29,987 bases of DNA from DATJLQ01 sp035509415 (GTDB taxonomy: Bacteria > Pseudomonadota > Alphaproteobacteria > JACZXZ01), in contig DATJLQ010000220.1 of the NCBI GenBank assembly GCA_035509415.1, positions 1 to 29,987 of the forward strand. Reading direction: 5' to 3'. Under the pieces are notes generated by a model. It worked only from the letters and a program-made list of their open reading frames with translations. It was not told the origin of the DNA and made no database searches. A program made the translations under genes and the position numbers. Shown piece by piece: positions 1-6,956 of the stretch. Numbering within the stretch: position 1 is the first letter of the stretch; each line of letters opens with the position of its first letter.

Positions 1-783
<783 letters not shown>

Positions 784-888
784 GTTTCTCCACCTCTTGC
801 GGCGAACCCGTCGGGCCTGGATACAGCGCCCTTGGGGCCCCCGGGATTGATCGGCCGGATGGGCTCGATGGGTTGAAAACCTCAGGCC

Positions 889-919
889 ATAATTTGGGCA
901 CAATGGTGAATTGTTCAAG
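889..919 (-). promoter_or_regulatory. RpoH (sigma32)-like heat-shock promoter of dnaK
   Basis: Read on the minus strand, CTTGAA (914-919) is followed after 15 nt by CCCAAATTAT (889-898) and then GG. This agrees with the sigma32 pattern of a CTTGA-type -35 and a CCCAT-type -10. It closely matches the element before hslV (CTTGAT, 16 nt, CCCATCTTAT, GG). The distance from the -10 to the dnaK ATG is 105 nt. The call rests on motif and position only; no start-site data are available. Confidence 0.7.
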
Positions 920-991
920 AGCCGGTGGGGGCCGGCGGCCCATGCAGGGCTGGCTTGGCGGACCTTTCGGGCGGATGCTTCGGGCGGCTGG

Positions 992-1017
992 CGGGACCGG
1001 TCCTTGAGCCGGTCCCG
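992..1017. repeat. Perfect inverted repeat upstream of the DUF1848 gene
   Basis: CGGGACCGG (992-1000) and CCGGTCCCG (1009-1017) form a 9-bp perfect stem around an 8-nt loop, TCCTTGAG. No T tract follows, so it is not an obvious intrinsic terminator. It lies 33 bp before the DUF1848 start, in the divergent region shared with dnaK. It could be an operator, a leader hairpin or part of a dispersed palindrome; the sequence does not decide. Confidence 0.5.
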
Positions 1018-1050
1018 GGCCCAGCCGGACGCGCGCTTTAGGGTCGAGCC

Positions 1051-1968
1051 ATGATCGTCTCGGCGAGCTACCGGACCGACATTCCCGCCTTCTACGGCGC
1101 CTGGTTCATGAGGCGCCTCGAAGCCGGCTTTTGCCGGGTTTCGAGCCCTTATGGCGGGCCGCCCGCGAGGGTCGGCCTGAGCCGCGACGAGGTCGCGGGC
1201 TTCGTCTTCTGGACCCGGAATCTCGGACCCTTCATGGCGTCCCTCGACGAGCTTAGGCGGCGCGGCTACCCGTTTACGGTCCAGTTCACGCTCACGGGCT
1301 ATCCGAACGCGCTCGAGCCCGGGGTGATCGCGCCCGAGCGGGCGCTCGAGCAATTGCGCGAGGTCGCGGCACGCTTCGGAAAGCGGGTCGCGGTCTGGCG
1401 TTACGATCCGATCCTGGTTTCGGATTTGACGCCGTTCGACAGCCACCGCGCGCGCTTCGAGCGCCTGGCGGACGCCCTCGCGGGTGCGGTCGACGAGGTG
1501 GTGATCTCCTTCGCGCAGATTTATCGCAAGACCAAGCGCAACCTGGATGCGGCCGCGCATGCGCACGGTTTTTCGTGGCGCGATCCGGCGTCCGAGGAAA
1601 AGTGCGCGCTCGCGGCCGAGCTCGCGGCGCGTGCACGGGCGCGTGGCATGGTGCTGTCGCTTTGCGCCCAGCCCGACTATCTCGGACCCGGCATCGAGCC
1701 CGCGCGTTGCATCGATCCGCGGCGCCTCGCCGACGTCGCGGGGTGCCCGATCGAGGTTCCGGTCAAGGGCAACCGGCCCGGCTGCCTCTGCGCCGCATCG
1801 CGCGACATCGGCGCCTACGATTCATGCGCCCAGGGCTGCGTCTATTGCTATGCGGTCGCCTCGCGCGCCGCCGCGAAACGCCGCCTCGCCGGGCACGATC
1901 CGGATGCGGAATATCTCATCGAGACGTCGGGGCGGAAATCTCTGCACCCAAATTCCCTCCCCCGTTGA
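1051..1968 (+). CDS. DUF1848 family protein, putative Fe-S protein
   Basis: A 305-residue protein that I recognise as DUF1848. Family features are the N-terminal SASYRTDIPAFYGAWF, the FVFWTRNLGPF segment at about 51-61, and WRYDP at 116-120. The C-terminal cysteine cluster has C245, C247, C259, C263 and C266. The last three form CAQGCVYC, a C-x3-C-x2-C with an aromatic residue before the last Cys, like the [4Fe-4S]-binding motif of radical SAM enzymes but at the C-terminal end. A redox or radical SAM-like role is inference; no substrate is known to me. The ribosome site AGGG lies 7-8 nt before the ATG. The gene stands antisense between grpE and dnaK, which are adjacent in many relatives. Its last residues and stop codon run into a palindromic repeat, so its natural C terminus may have been altered. 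Confidence 0.85.
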   Translation: MIVSASYRTDIPAFYGAWFMRRLEAGFCRVSSPYGGPPARVGLSRDEVAGFVFWTRNLGPFMASLDELRRRGYPFTVQFTLTGYPNALEPGVIAPERALEQLREVAARFGKRVAVWRYDPILVSDLTPFDSHRARFERLADALAGAVDEVVISFAQIYRKTKRNLDAAAHAHGFSWRDPASEEKCALAAELAARARARGMVLSLCAQPDYLGPGIEPARCIDPRRLADVAGCPIEVPVKGNRPGCLCAASRDIGAYDSCAQGCVYCYAVASRAAAKRRLAGHDPDAEYLIETSGRKSLHPNSLPR

Positions 1969-2099
1969 CGGGGAGGGTTGGGGTGGGGGGTGAATTTTAA
2001 ATTCGAGATCGCGAAGCGTACCCCTCACCCAGCTTGCGCTACGGCTCGGCTCCGCGTCGCCAAGCGCAAGCAACCCTCTCCCTCAAGGGGCGAGGGTTG
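1955..2099. repeat. Composite palindromic intergenic repeat
   Basis: Three stem-loops lie between the convergent DUF1848 and grpE genes. The first is CCCTCCCC (1955-1962) with GGGGAGGG (1970-1977). The second is CTTGCGCT (2033-2040) with AGCGCAAG (2063-2070). The third is CAACCCTC (2071-2078) with GAGGGTTG (2092-2099). The style (CCCTCCCC-gttgac-GGGGAGGG plus a CCCTCACCC/GAGGGTTGG end) is that of short dispersed palindromes common in alphaproteobacterial intergenic DNA. The DUF1848 stop (1966-1968) lies in the loop of the first hairpin. The element may end transcripts from both sides. It carries no ORF of its own. Confidence 0.65.
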
Positions 2100-2102
2100 G
2101 TT

Positions 2103-2783
2103 TCAGTGTTGAGAGCCGGCAGGCTTCATCGTCGCTTCGCCGCCCTCGACTTTCTCCGCCGCCGGCGCCTTGGCGACCCCCACCATCGCCGGGCGCAACA
2201 GGCGCTCGTGGATCACGTAGCCGGGGGCGACCACCTGCATCACGGTCCCGGGCGGCTTCTCCGCTGTCGGCACCTCGAAGATGGCCTGGTGGAGATTGTG
2301 ATCGAAGGGCTGGCCCAGGGGATCGACGCGCCTGATGCCGGCGCGCTCGAAGGTGGCGGCGAGGTCGCGCTCGACCAGCTCGACGCCCGACGCCAGGCGA
2401 TCGAGCAATTCGTCGGCCTTGCGCCCCTCGGGCGGGATCGCATCGAGGGCGCGGCGCAGATTGTCGGGGGCGGCCAGGAGCTCGCGCGCGAAATTAGCGA
2501 TCGCGTATTTCGCCGTCTCGTCCGCGTCCTTGCGCAGGCGCCGGCGCGCGTTCTCGGCCTCGGCGAGGGTCCGGAGCGTCTGGTCCTTGAGCTGGGCGAT
2601 CTCGGCCTCGAGGGCCGCGATGCGCGCTTGGGCCTCGGCGAGCGCGTCCTTGGCGGGCGCCGGTGTCTCCGCCTGGGCCGGCGCGTCCGGCTCGTCGACA
2701 GTCGCGGGCGTCGCGTCCGACGTCGGCGCGGGTGCCGGATCGTCGAGATAGGGCTCGATGCGTTCGTGGGTCTTGTCGTTCAT
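2103..2783 (-). CDS. grpE: Nucleotide exchange factor GrpE
   Basis: GrpE releases ADP from DnaK and restarts its folding cycle; it acts as a cytosolic dimer. The 226 residues comprise a low-complexity Pro/Ala/Asp N terminus (about 1-45), a long coiled coil (about 46-85, with KDALAEAQARIAALEAEIAQL) and the family core NARRRLRKDADETAKYAIANFARELL. The C-terminal beta domain carries DPLGQPFDHNLHQAI and VAPGYVIHERLLRPAMVGVA. A 36-bp gap separates it from hrcA upstream on the same strand, so the two are probably co-transcribed from the hrcA promoter. The C-terminal tail after the beta domain (about 20 residues) is variable in the family. Downstream is the palindromic repeat, not dnaK as in many relatives. 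Confidence 0.97.
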   Translation of the reverse strand: MNDKTHERIEPYLDDPAPAPTSDATPATVDEPDAPAQAETPAPAKDALAEAQARIAALEAEIAQLKDQTLRTLAEAENARRRLRKDADETAKYAIANFARELLAAPDNLRRALDAIPPEGRKADELLDRLASGVELVERDLAATFERAGIRRVDPLGQPFDHNLHQAIFEVPTAEKPPGTVMQVVAPGYVIHERLLRPAMVGVAKAPAAEKVEGGEATMKPAGSQH

Positions 2784-2819
2784 GATGGGCCTGCGTTGAG
2801 ACGTCGCGTGTTGCGCTCT

Positions 2820-3860
2820 TTAGCGCAGCAGCCGGTCGATCACCTTCGCGGTGTAGTCGACCATCGGGATGATGCGCGCGTAGTTGATGCGGGTCGGGCC
2901 GATCACGCCGATCGCCCCCAGGATGCGCTCGCGGCTGTTGCCGAAGGGAGCGAGGATCATCGACCAGCCGGCTTGGGAGAAATGGGCGTTCTCGGCGCCG
3001 ATGAAAATCTGCACGCCCTCGGCGCGCCCGGTCGCCTCGATCAGGCGGAGAAACGTCTCGCGCGTCTCGAGCACGGCGAAGAGGCCGCGGATGCGCTCCA
3101 GATCCTCGACCGCGTGCACGTCGTCGAGCAGCTTCGACTGGCCGCGCACGATGAGCCCGCCGGCGGCGCCGTCGCCCACCGGCACCGCGAGCCCCGCCTC
3201 GACCACGCGGCGCGTGATCGCGTCGAGCTCGGCACGGCTCGCGTCGAGCTCGCCCTTGATCGCGCGCCGCGCCTCGTCGAGGGTGCGGCCCGCGAGCTTG
3301 GCGTTCATGTAGTTGGTCGCCTGGGTGAGGGCCGAGGCCGGCAGGCCGGCGCCGATCTCGACGATGCGGTTCTGCACCGCGTCGTCCTCGGTCACCATCA
3401 CCACGAGCGCGCGGCCGGCGCCCAGATTGACGAACTCGATGTGCTTCAAGGCCGCGTCGTGCTTGGGCGCGATCACGAGCCCGGCGCAATGCGCCAGGCC
3501 CGAGAGCATCTCGGTCGCCTCCTCGAGGAGCTGCGGCAGCACGCGCCCCGCCGCCTGGCACTGGCTCTCGATCGCGCGCCGCTCCTCCTCGGCGAGGCCG
3601 CCGATCTCGAGCAGCCCGTTGACGAAGAGGCGCAATCCCGCCTCGGTCGGAAGCCGGCCGGCCGAGGTGTGGGGCGCGTAGAGAAGCCCGATCTCCTCGA
3701 GATCCGCCATCACGTTCCGGATGGTCGCGGGCGAGAGGGTGCTGTCCATCTGGCGCGAGACGGTGCGCGAGCCTACCGGCTGCCCGGTCTCCAGGTAGCC
3801 GTCGATGATGCGGCGCAGAATCTCGCGCGCGCGCTCGTTCAAGGGGACTTCCGTGCTCAC
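2820..3860 (-). CDS. hrcA: Heat-inducible transcription repressor HrcA
   Basis: HrcA represses chaperone genes, classically by binding CIRCE operators, and depends on GroEL for activity. The 346-residue protein has the winged-helix N terminus (LNERAREILRRIIDGYLETGQPVGSRTVSRQ, then LSPATIRNVMADLEEIGLL and HTSAGRLPTEAGLRLFV, about 7-75). The central GAF-like region follows, and the conserved C-terminal stretch ends GVIGPTRINYARIIPMVDYTAKVIDRLL. The start codon at 3858-3860 is GTG; I see no in-frame ATG that would keep the winged helix whole. grpE follows after 36 bp. No well-conserved CIRCE is present in the window; the groESL operator would lie elsewhere. An imperfect inverted repeat with the CIRCE spacing overlaps its own promoter. 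Confidence 0.97.
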   Translation of the reverse strand: MSTEVPLNERAREILRRIIDGYLETGQPVGSRTVSRQMDSTLSPATIRNVMADLEEIGLLYAPHTSAGRLPTEAGLRLFVNGLLEIGGLAEEERRAIESQCQAAGRVLPQLLEEATEMLSGLAHCAGLVIAPKHDAALKHIEFVNLGAGRALVVMVTEDDAVQNRIVEIGAGLPASALTQATNYMNAKLAGRTLDEARRAIKGELDASRAELDAITRRVVEAGLAVPVGDGAAGGLIVRGQSKLLDDVHAVEDLERIRGLFAVLETRETFLRLIEATGRAEGVQIFIGAENAHFSQAGWSMILAPFGNSRERILGAIGVIGPTRINYARIIPMVDYTAKVIDRLLR

Positions 3861-3917
3861 TCGGCGCCGTTTTTCGGTTACAGGGTGCGGCCGCGGGCCC
3901 GTGCCGCGGCGTGCTCG

Positions 3918-3946
3918 AATGTAGTGAGCGCCCCCCCGAGCGTCAA
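3918..3946 (-). promoter_or_regulatory. Sigma70-like promoter of hrcA-grpE
   Basis: On the minus strand TTGACG (3941-3946) and TACATT (3918-3923) are separated by exactly 17 nt. They match the sigma70 consensus at 5/6 and 4/6 positions. The predicted start of transcription lies about 50 nt before the hrcA GTG at 3860. The -10 sits inside the 9-nt gap of an imperfect inverted repeat, GCGCTC-N9-GAGCAC (3911-3931), a geometry like that of CIRCE, although the arms match CIRCE poorly. Motif evidence only. Confidence 0.5.
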
Positions 3947-3975
3947 CGAGGCACGCGGGCGGCCGAGCCCCAGGA

Positions 3976-4126
3976 GTAGTGCCTCAATTTGAAATCCTGG
4001 CATGGGTCATGGCCGGACTTGGTCCGGCCATCCACGCCTTAGCGCACGAAAGACGTGGATCACCGGGACAAGCCCGGTGATGACGCGAACTTGGACCATG
4101 GCCGGAGTTTCAAACTGCGTCACTAC
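3976..4126. mobile_element. MITE-like palindromic element between hrcA and rph
   Basis: A 151-bp non-coding element with imperfect terminal inverted repeats. The left end (3976-3997) reads GTAGTG, five bases, then aTTTGAAAtCC. The reverse complement of the right end (4104-4126) reads GTAGTG, five bases, then gTTTGAAActCC. Inside lie two perfect palindromes: ATGGCCGGAC-ttg-GTCCGGCCAT (4009-4031) and ATCACCGGG-acaag-CCCGGTGAT (4059-4081), joined by a CCACG/CGTGG pair. There is no transposase. It fills most of a 344-bp gene-free gap (3861-4204) that otherwise holds the hrcA promoter. From 4127 to 4204 I see only the rph leader. Confidence 0.55.
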
Positions 4127-4204
4127 CGCCCCAGGGACCCGGTGGACGAGCGCGGGGCGGAACGCTACCCTAGCCTGCCATCCACGAGCATCCGGGATTC
4201 GTTC

Positions 4205-4921
4205 ATGCGCCCATCAGGCCGCGCCGTCGACCAACTCCGCGCCGTCACCCTCGAGCCCGGCTTCAGCAAATACGCCGAGGGCTCGTGCCTCGTCCGTTGC
4301 GGCGACACGCACGTGCTGTGCACCGCGTCCATCGAGGAGCGCGTCCCGCCCCATCTGCGCAATTCGGGCAGCGGCTGGGTCACGGCCGAGTACGGCATGC
4401 TGCCGCGCTCGACCGGCACGCGCACCGACCGCGAGGCCGCGCGCGGCAAGCAGACCGGGCGCACGGTCGAGATCCAGCGCCTGATCGGCCGCGCGCTGCG
4501 CGCGGTGACCGACCTCAAGGGCTTCGGCGAGCGTTCGATCCGCATCGATTGCGACGTGCTCCAGGCCGACGGCGGCACCCGCACGGCGTCGATCACCGGC
4601 GGCTACGTGGCGCTCCATCTCGCCTTCCAGAAGCTCGTCGCGACCCGTCTCCTCGACAAGGTGCCGATGACCGACCAAGTCGCCGCGGTGAGCTGCGGCA
4701 TATTCGAGGGCACGCCGGTGCTCGACCTCGACTATGCCGAGGACAGCCGCGCCGAAGCGGACGCGAACTTCGTGCTCACGGCGGAGGGGCGCATCGTCGA
4801 GATCCAGGGCACCGCCGAGCAGAAGCCCTTCGGGCGCGAGGTCTTCGCGATCCTCTTCGCGCTCGCCGAGAAGGGAATCGCCGAGTTGACGGCGCTGCAG
4901 CGCAAGGCGGTGGGGCTGTGA
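4205..4921 (+). CDS. rph: Ribonuclease PH
   Basis: RNase PH is a phosphate-dependent 3'-5' exoribonuclease that trims the 3' ends of tRNA precursors; it works as a hexameric ring in the cytosol. The 238-residue product has the family length. It starts MRPSGRAVDQLRAVTLEPGFSKYAEGSCLV and carries GSGWVTAEYGMLPRSTGTRT (about 57-76). The arginine-rich GRTVEIQRLIGRALRAV, IDCDVLQADGGTRTASITGG (about 114-133) and DLDYAEDSRAEADANFV near the phosphorolytic centre follow. The frame is open upstream to 4055, but those codons translate part of the MITE-like element. The ATG at 4205 gives the proper family N terminus. It is divergent from hrcA and leads into rdgB and hemW. Confidence 0.97.
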   Translation: MRPSGRAVDQLRAVTLEPGFSKYAEGSCLVRCGDTHVLCTASIEERVPPHLRNSGSGWVTAEYGMLPRSTGTRTDREAARGKQTGRTVEIQRLIGRALRAVTDLKGFGERSIRIDCDVLQADGGTRTASITGGYVALHLAFQKLVATRLLDKVPMTDQVAAVSCGIFEGTPVLDLDYAEDSRAEADANFVLTAEGRIVEIQGTAEQKPFGREVFAILFALAEKGIAELTALQRKAVGL

Positions 4922-5132
4922 TGGCGGCGTTCCCGGAAAGCGGTCCCAAATTCGACTCGAGCGCGCTCCGCGGCATGCGGCACAATGGCCGCGCGGGCCG
5001 CGCGGGCGGTGTCGCGTCCCGCGGCTTGTGCGTGGCGCGCGGGCGTGATCCGATGGCGCGCGGCGCGGGCCTCCCGGTCGGCGCGCGGCGATAGAGCCCG
5101 TTACGATAGGACCGGGTGCGATAGGGGCGACG

Positions 5133-5735
5133 ATGGCGCGGAGATTCAGCAGCGGCAAGCTCGTGATCGCGAGCCACAATGCGGGGAAGGTGCGCGAGCT
5201 CGCCGAGCTCTTGGCCCCCTTCGACGTGGCCGTGACCTCGTCCGCCGAGCTCGGCCTCGTCGAGCCCGAGGAGACGGGCGCCACCTTCGAGGCCAATGCC
5301 GAGCTCAAGGCGACCGAGGCCGCGAACGTCTCGGGCATGCCGGCGCTCGCGGACGATTCGGGCCTCGTGGTGCCGGCGCTCGACGGAGCGCCCGGGATCA
5401 ATTCCGCGCGTTGGGCGGGACCGGGACGCGACTTCCGGCCCGCGATCGCGCGCATCGAGCGCGAGATGCGCCACAAGCACGACCACCAGGCCTTTTTCGT
5501 GTGCGTCTTGAGCCTTGCCTGGCCCGACGGCCATATCGAGAGCTTCGAGGGGCGCGCCGAGGGCATGCTCGTGTTCCCGCCGCGCGGCGCGAAGGGCTTC
5601 GGCTACGATCCGATCTTCCAGCCCACCGGCTATCAGATCACCTATGCCGAGATGGAGCCCGCGGCCAAGCTCGCGATCAACCATCGCGCCGACGCGTTCA
5701 AGAAGCTGATCGCGGCCTGCTTCGCCGCGACATGA
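5133..5735 (+). CDS. rdgB: XTP/dITP diphosphatase (RdgB/HAM1 family)
   Basis: This enzyme hydrolyses non-canonical purine nucleotides (XTP, dITP, ITP) to monophosphates, keeping deaminated bases out of DNA and RNA. The 200-residue protein shows the nucleotide-binding SHNAGKVREL near the N terminus (about 14-23). It also has TGATFEANAELKA, LADDSGLVVPALDGAPGINSARWAG with the catalytic/metal acidic residues, and GFGYDPIFQPTG near the C terminus. It lies 211 bp after rph, an intergenic stretch with no convincing gene, and overlaps hemW by the four bases ATGA, which suggests translational coupling. Leucine codons are almost all CTC (11 of 15), typical of this neighbourhood. Confidence 0.96.
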   Translation: MARRFSSGKLVIASHNAGKVRELAELLAPFDVAVTSSAELGLVEPEETGATFEANAELKATEAANVSGMPALADDSGLVVPALDGAPGINSARWAGPGRDFRPAIARIEREMRHKHDHQAFFVCVLSLAWPDGHIESFEGRAEGMLVFPPRGAKGFGYDPIFQPTGYQITYAEMEPAAKLAINHRADAFKKLIAACFAAT

Positions 5736-6928
5736 GCGCGGTCCCGAGGTCGCGCGCCGCGACGGCCCAGGATCGAGACGCGGGCTTCGGCGTCTATGTC
5801 CATTGGCCCTTCTGCCTCTCGAAATGCCCCTATTGCGACTTCAACAGCCATGTGCGCGAGCGCATCGACGAGACGCGCTGGCGCCGGGCCCTTCTCGCCG
5901 AGCTCGACCATTACGCCGAGCGCGCGGGGCGCGCGCGCATCGTCTCGAGCCTGTTCTTCGGCGGCGGCACGCCGTCCCTCATGGCGCCCGAGACGGTCGC
6001 GACCCTGATCGAGCGCGTACGCGCGCATTGGCCCGTGGCCGCGGATTTCGAGGTGACGCTCGAGGCCAATCCGAACTCGGTCGAGGCGGGGCGTTTCGCG
6101 GGCTATGCGGCGGCCGGGGTCAATCGCGTCTCGCTCGGCGTCCAGGCGCTCGAGGACGAGGCGCTGCGCTTCCTCGGCCGGCGTCATTCGGCGCGTGAGG
6201 CGCTCGCGGCCCTCGAGTTCGCCAAGCGCCACTTCGCGCGCGTGAGCTTCGACCTCATCTATGCGCGGCCGGGCCAGACGGAAGCGGCCTGGCGCGCGGA
6301 GCTCGCCCGCGCGCTCGCCCTCGCGGGCGGCCATCTCTCGGTCTACCAGCTCACGATCGAAACCGGCACGGTCTTCGAGCAGGCTTATGCGCGGGGCGAC
6401 TTCGCGCTCCCGGAGGAGGGCGTCGCGGCCGAGCTCTACGAGATCACCCAAGCGACGCTCGGTGCCGCCGGCTTGCCCGCCTACGAAATCTCGAACCACG
6501 CCGCACCGGGCGAGGAATCGCGCCATAACCTCGTCTATTGGCGTTACGGCGATTACGTCGGCGTCGGCCCCGGCGCCCATGGCCGCCTCACCCTCGGCGC
6601 CGAGAAGATCGCGACGCGCCAGCACCGGGCGCCCGAGGCCTGGCTCGAGCGCGTCGAGCGCGACGGCCACGCGACGCGCCAATTCACAACCCTGGCACCC
6701 GCGACCCGGTGCCAGGAAATGCTGATGATGGGCCTGCGCTTGAGGGAGGGGGTCGCGCGCGCGCGGTTCCGGCGCGAGACCGGGCTCGAGCTCGAGGCGG
6801 CGTTGGCGCCCGAGCGCCTGGCGCGGCTGGCGGACGGAGGTTTCCTCGAGCTCGACGCGCAGGCACTGCGCGCGACCGATGCGGGGCGCCAACGTCTCAA
6901 CGCCGTGCTCGAGGGTTTGCTCGCCTGA
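5732..6928 (+). CDS. hemW: Radical SAM heme chaperone HemW
   Basis: HemW is a radical SAM-fold protein that binds heme and a [4Fe-4S] cluster and is thought to deliver heme to membrane proteins. It was long misannotated as oxygen-independent coproporphyrinogen oxidase. The 398-residue product has GVYVHWPFCLSKCPYCDFNSH (about 19-39) with the C-x3-C-x2-C cluster ligands. It also has LFFGGGTPSLM, the SAM-region EVTLEANPNSVE, VNRVSLGVQALEDEALRFLGR and the HNLVYW motif that marks HemW rather than HemN. It overlaps rdgB by ATGA. It converges on the LpoA-like gene, with 28 bp between stop codons and no clear terminator hairpin. Confidence 0.95.
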   Translation: MSAVPRSRAATAQDRDAGFGVYVHWPFCLSKCPYCDFNSHVRERIDETRWRRALLAELDHYAERAGRARIVSSLFFGGGTPSLMAPETVATLIERVRAHWPVAADFEVTLEANPNSVEAGRFAGYAAAGVNRVSLGVQALEDEALRFLGRRHSAREALAALEFAKRHFARVSFDLIYARPGQTEAAWRAELARALALAGGHLSVYQLTIETGTVFEQAYARGDFALPEEGVAAELYEITQATLGAAGLPAYEISNHAAPGEESRHNLVYWRYGDYVGVGPGAHGRLTLGAEKIATRQHRAPEAWLERVERDGHATRQFTTLAPATRCQEMLMMGLRLREGVARARFRRETGLELEAALAPERLARLADGGFLELDAQALRATDAGRQRLNAVLEGLLA

Positions 6929-6956
6929 ACGCCGGATGGCCCGAGCGCCGCGCGCG

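Noticed and set aside
2034..3992. 652-codon plus-strand open frame across grpE and hrcA
   Set aside because: It is antisense to two clear genes, its translation is rich in Arg/Leu/Asp with no family pattern, and it arises from the GC-rich codon usage of the real genes. The same holds for the long antisense frames opposite the histidine kinase (10827-12407), hslU (19973-21349), lutB (23136-24473) and mltA (25357-26460).
4055..4204. Extended N terminus of RNase PH
   Set aside because: The 50 extra codons translate the MITE-like palindromes and leader; the family N terminus starts exactly at the ATG at 4205.
4921..5094. 57-codon frame starting in a TGATG overlap with the rph stop
   Set aside because: The position looks like translational coupling, but the product is Arg/Gly/Ala-rich without recognisable motifs and the frame reads through ordinary GC-rich intergenic DNA. 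I see nothing to support it as a gene.
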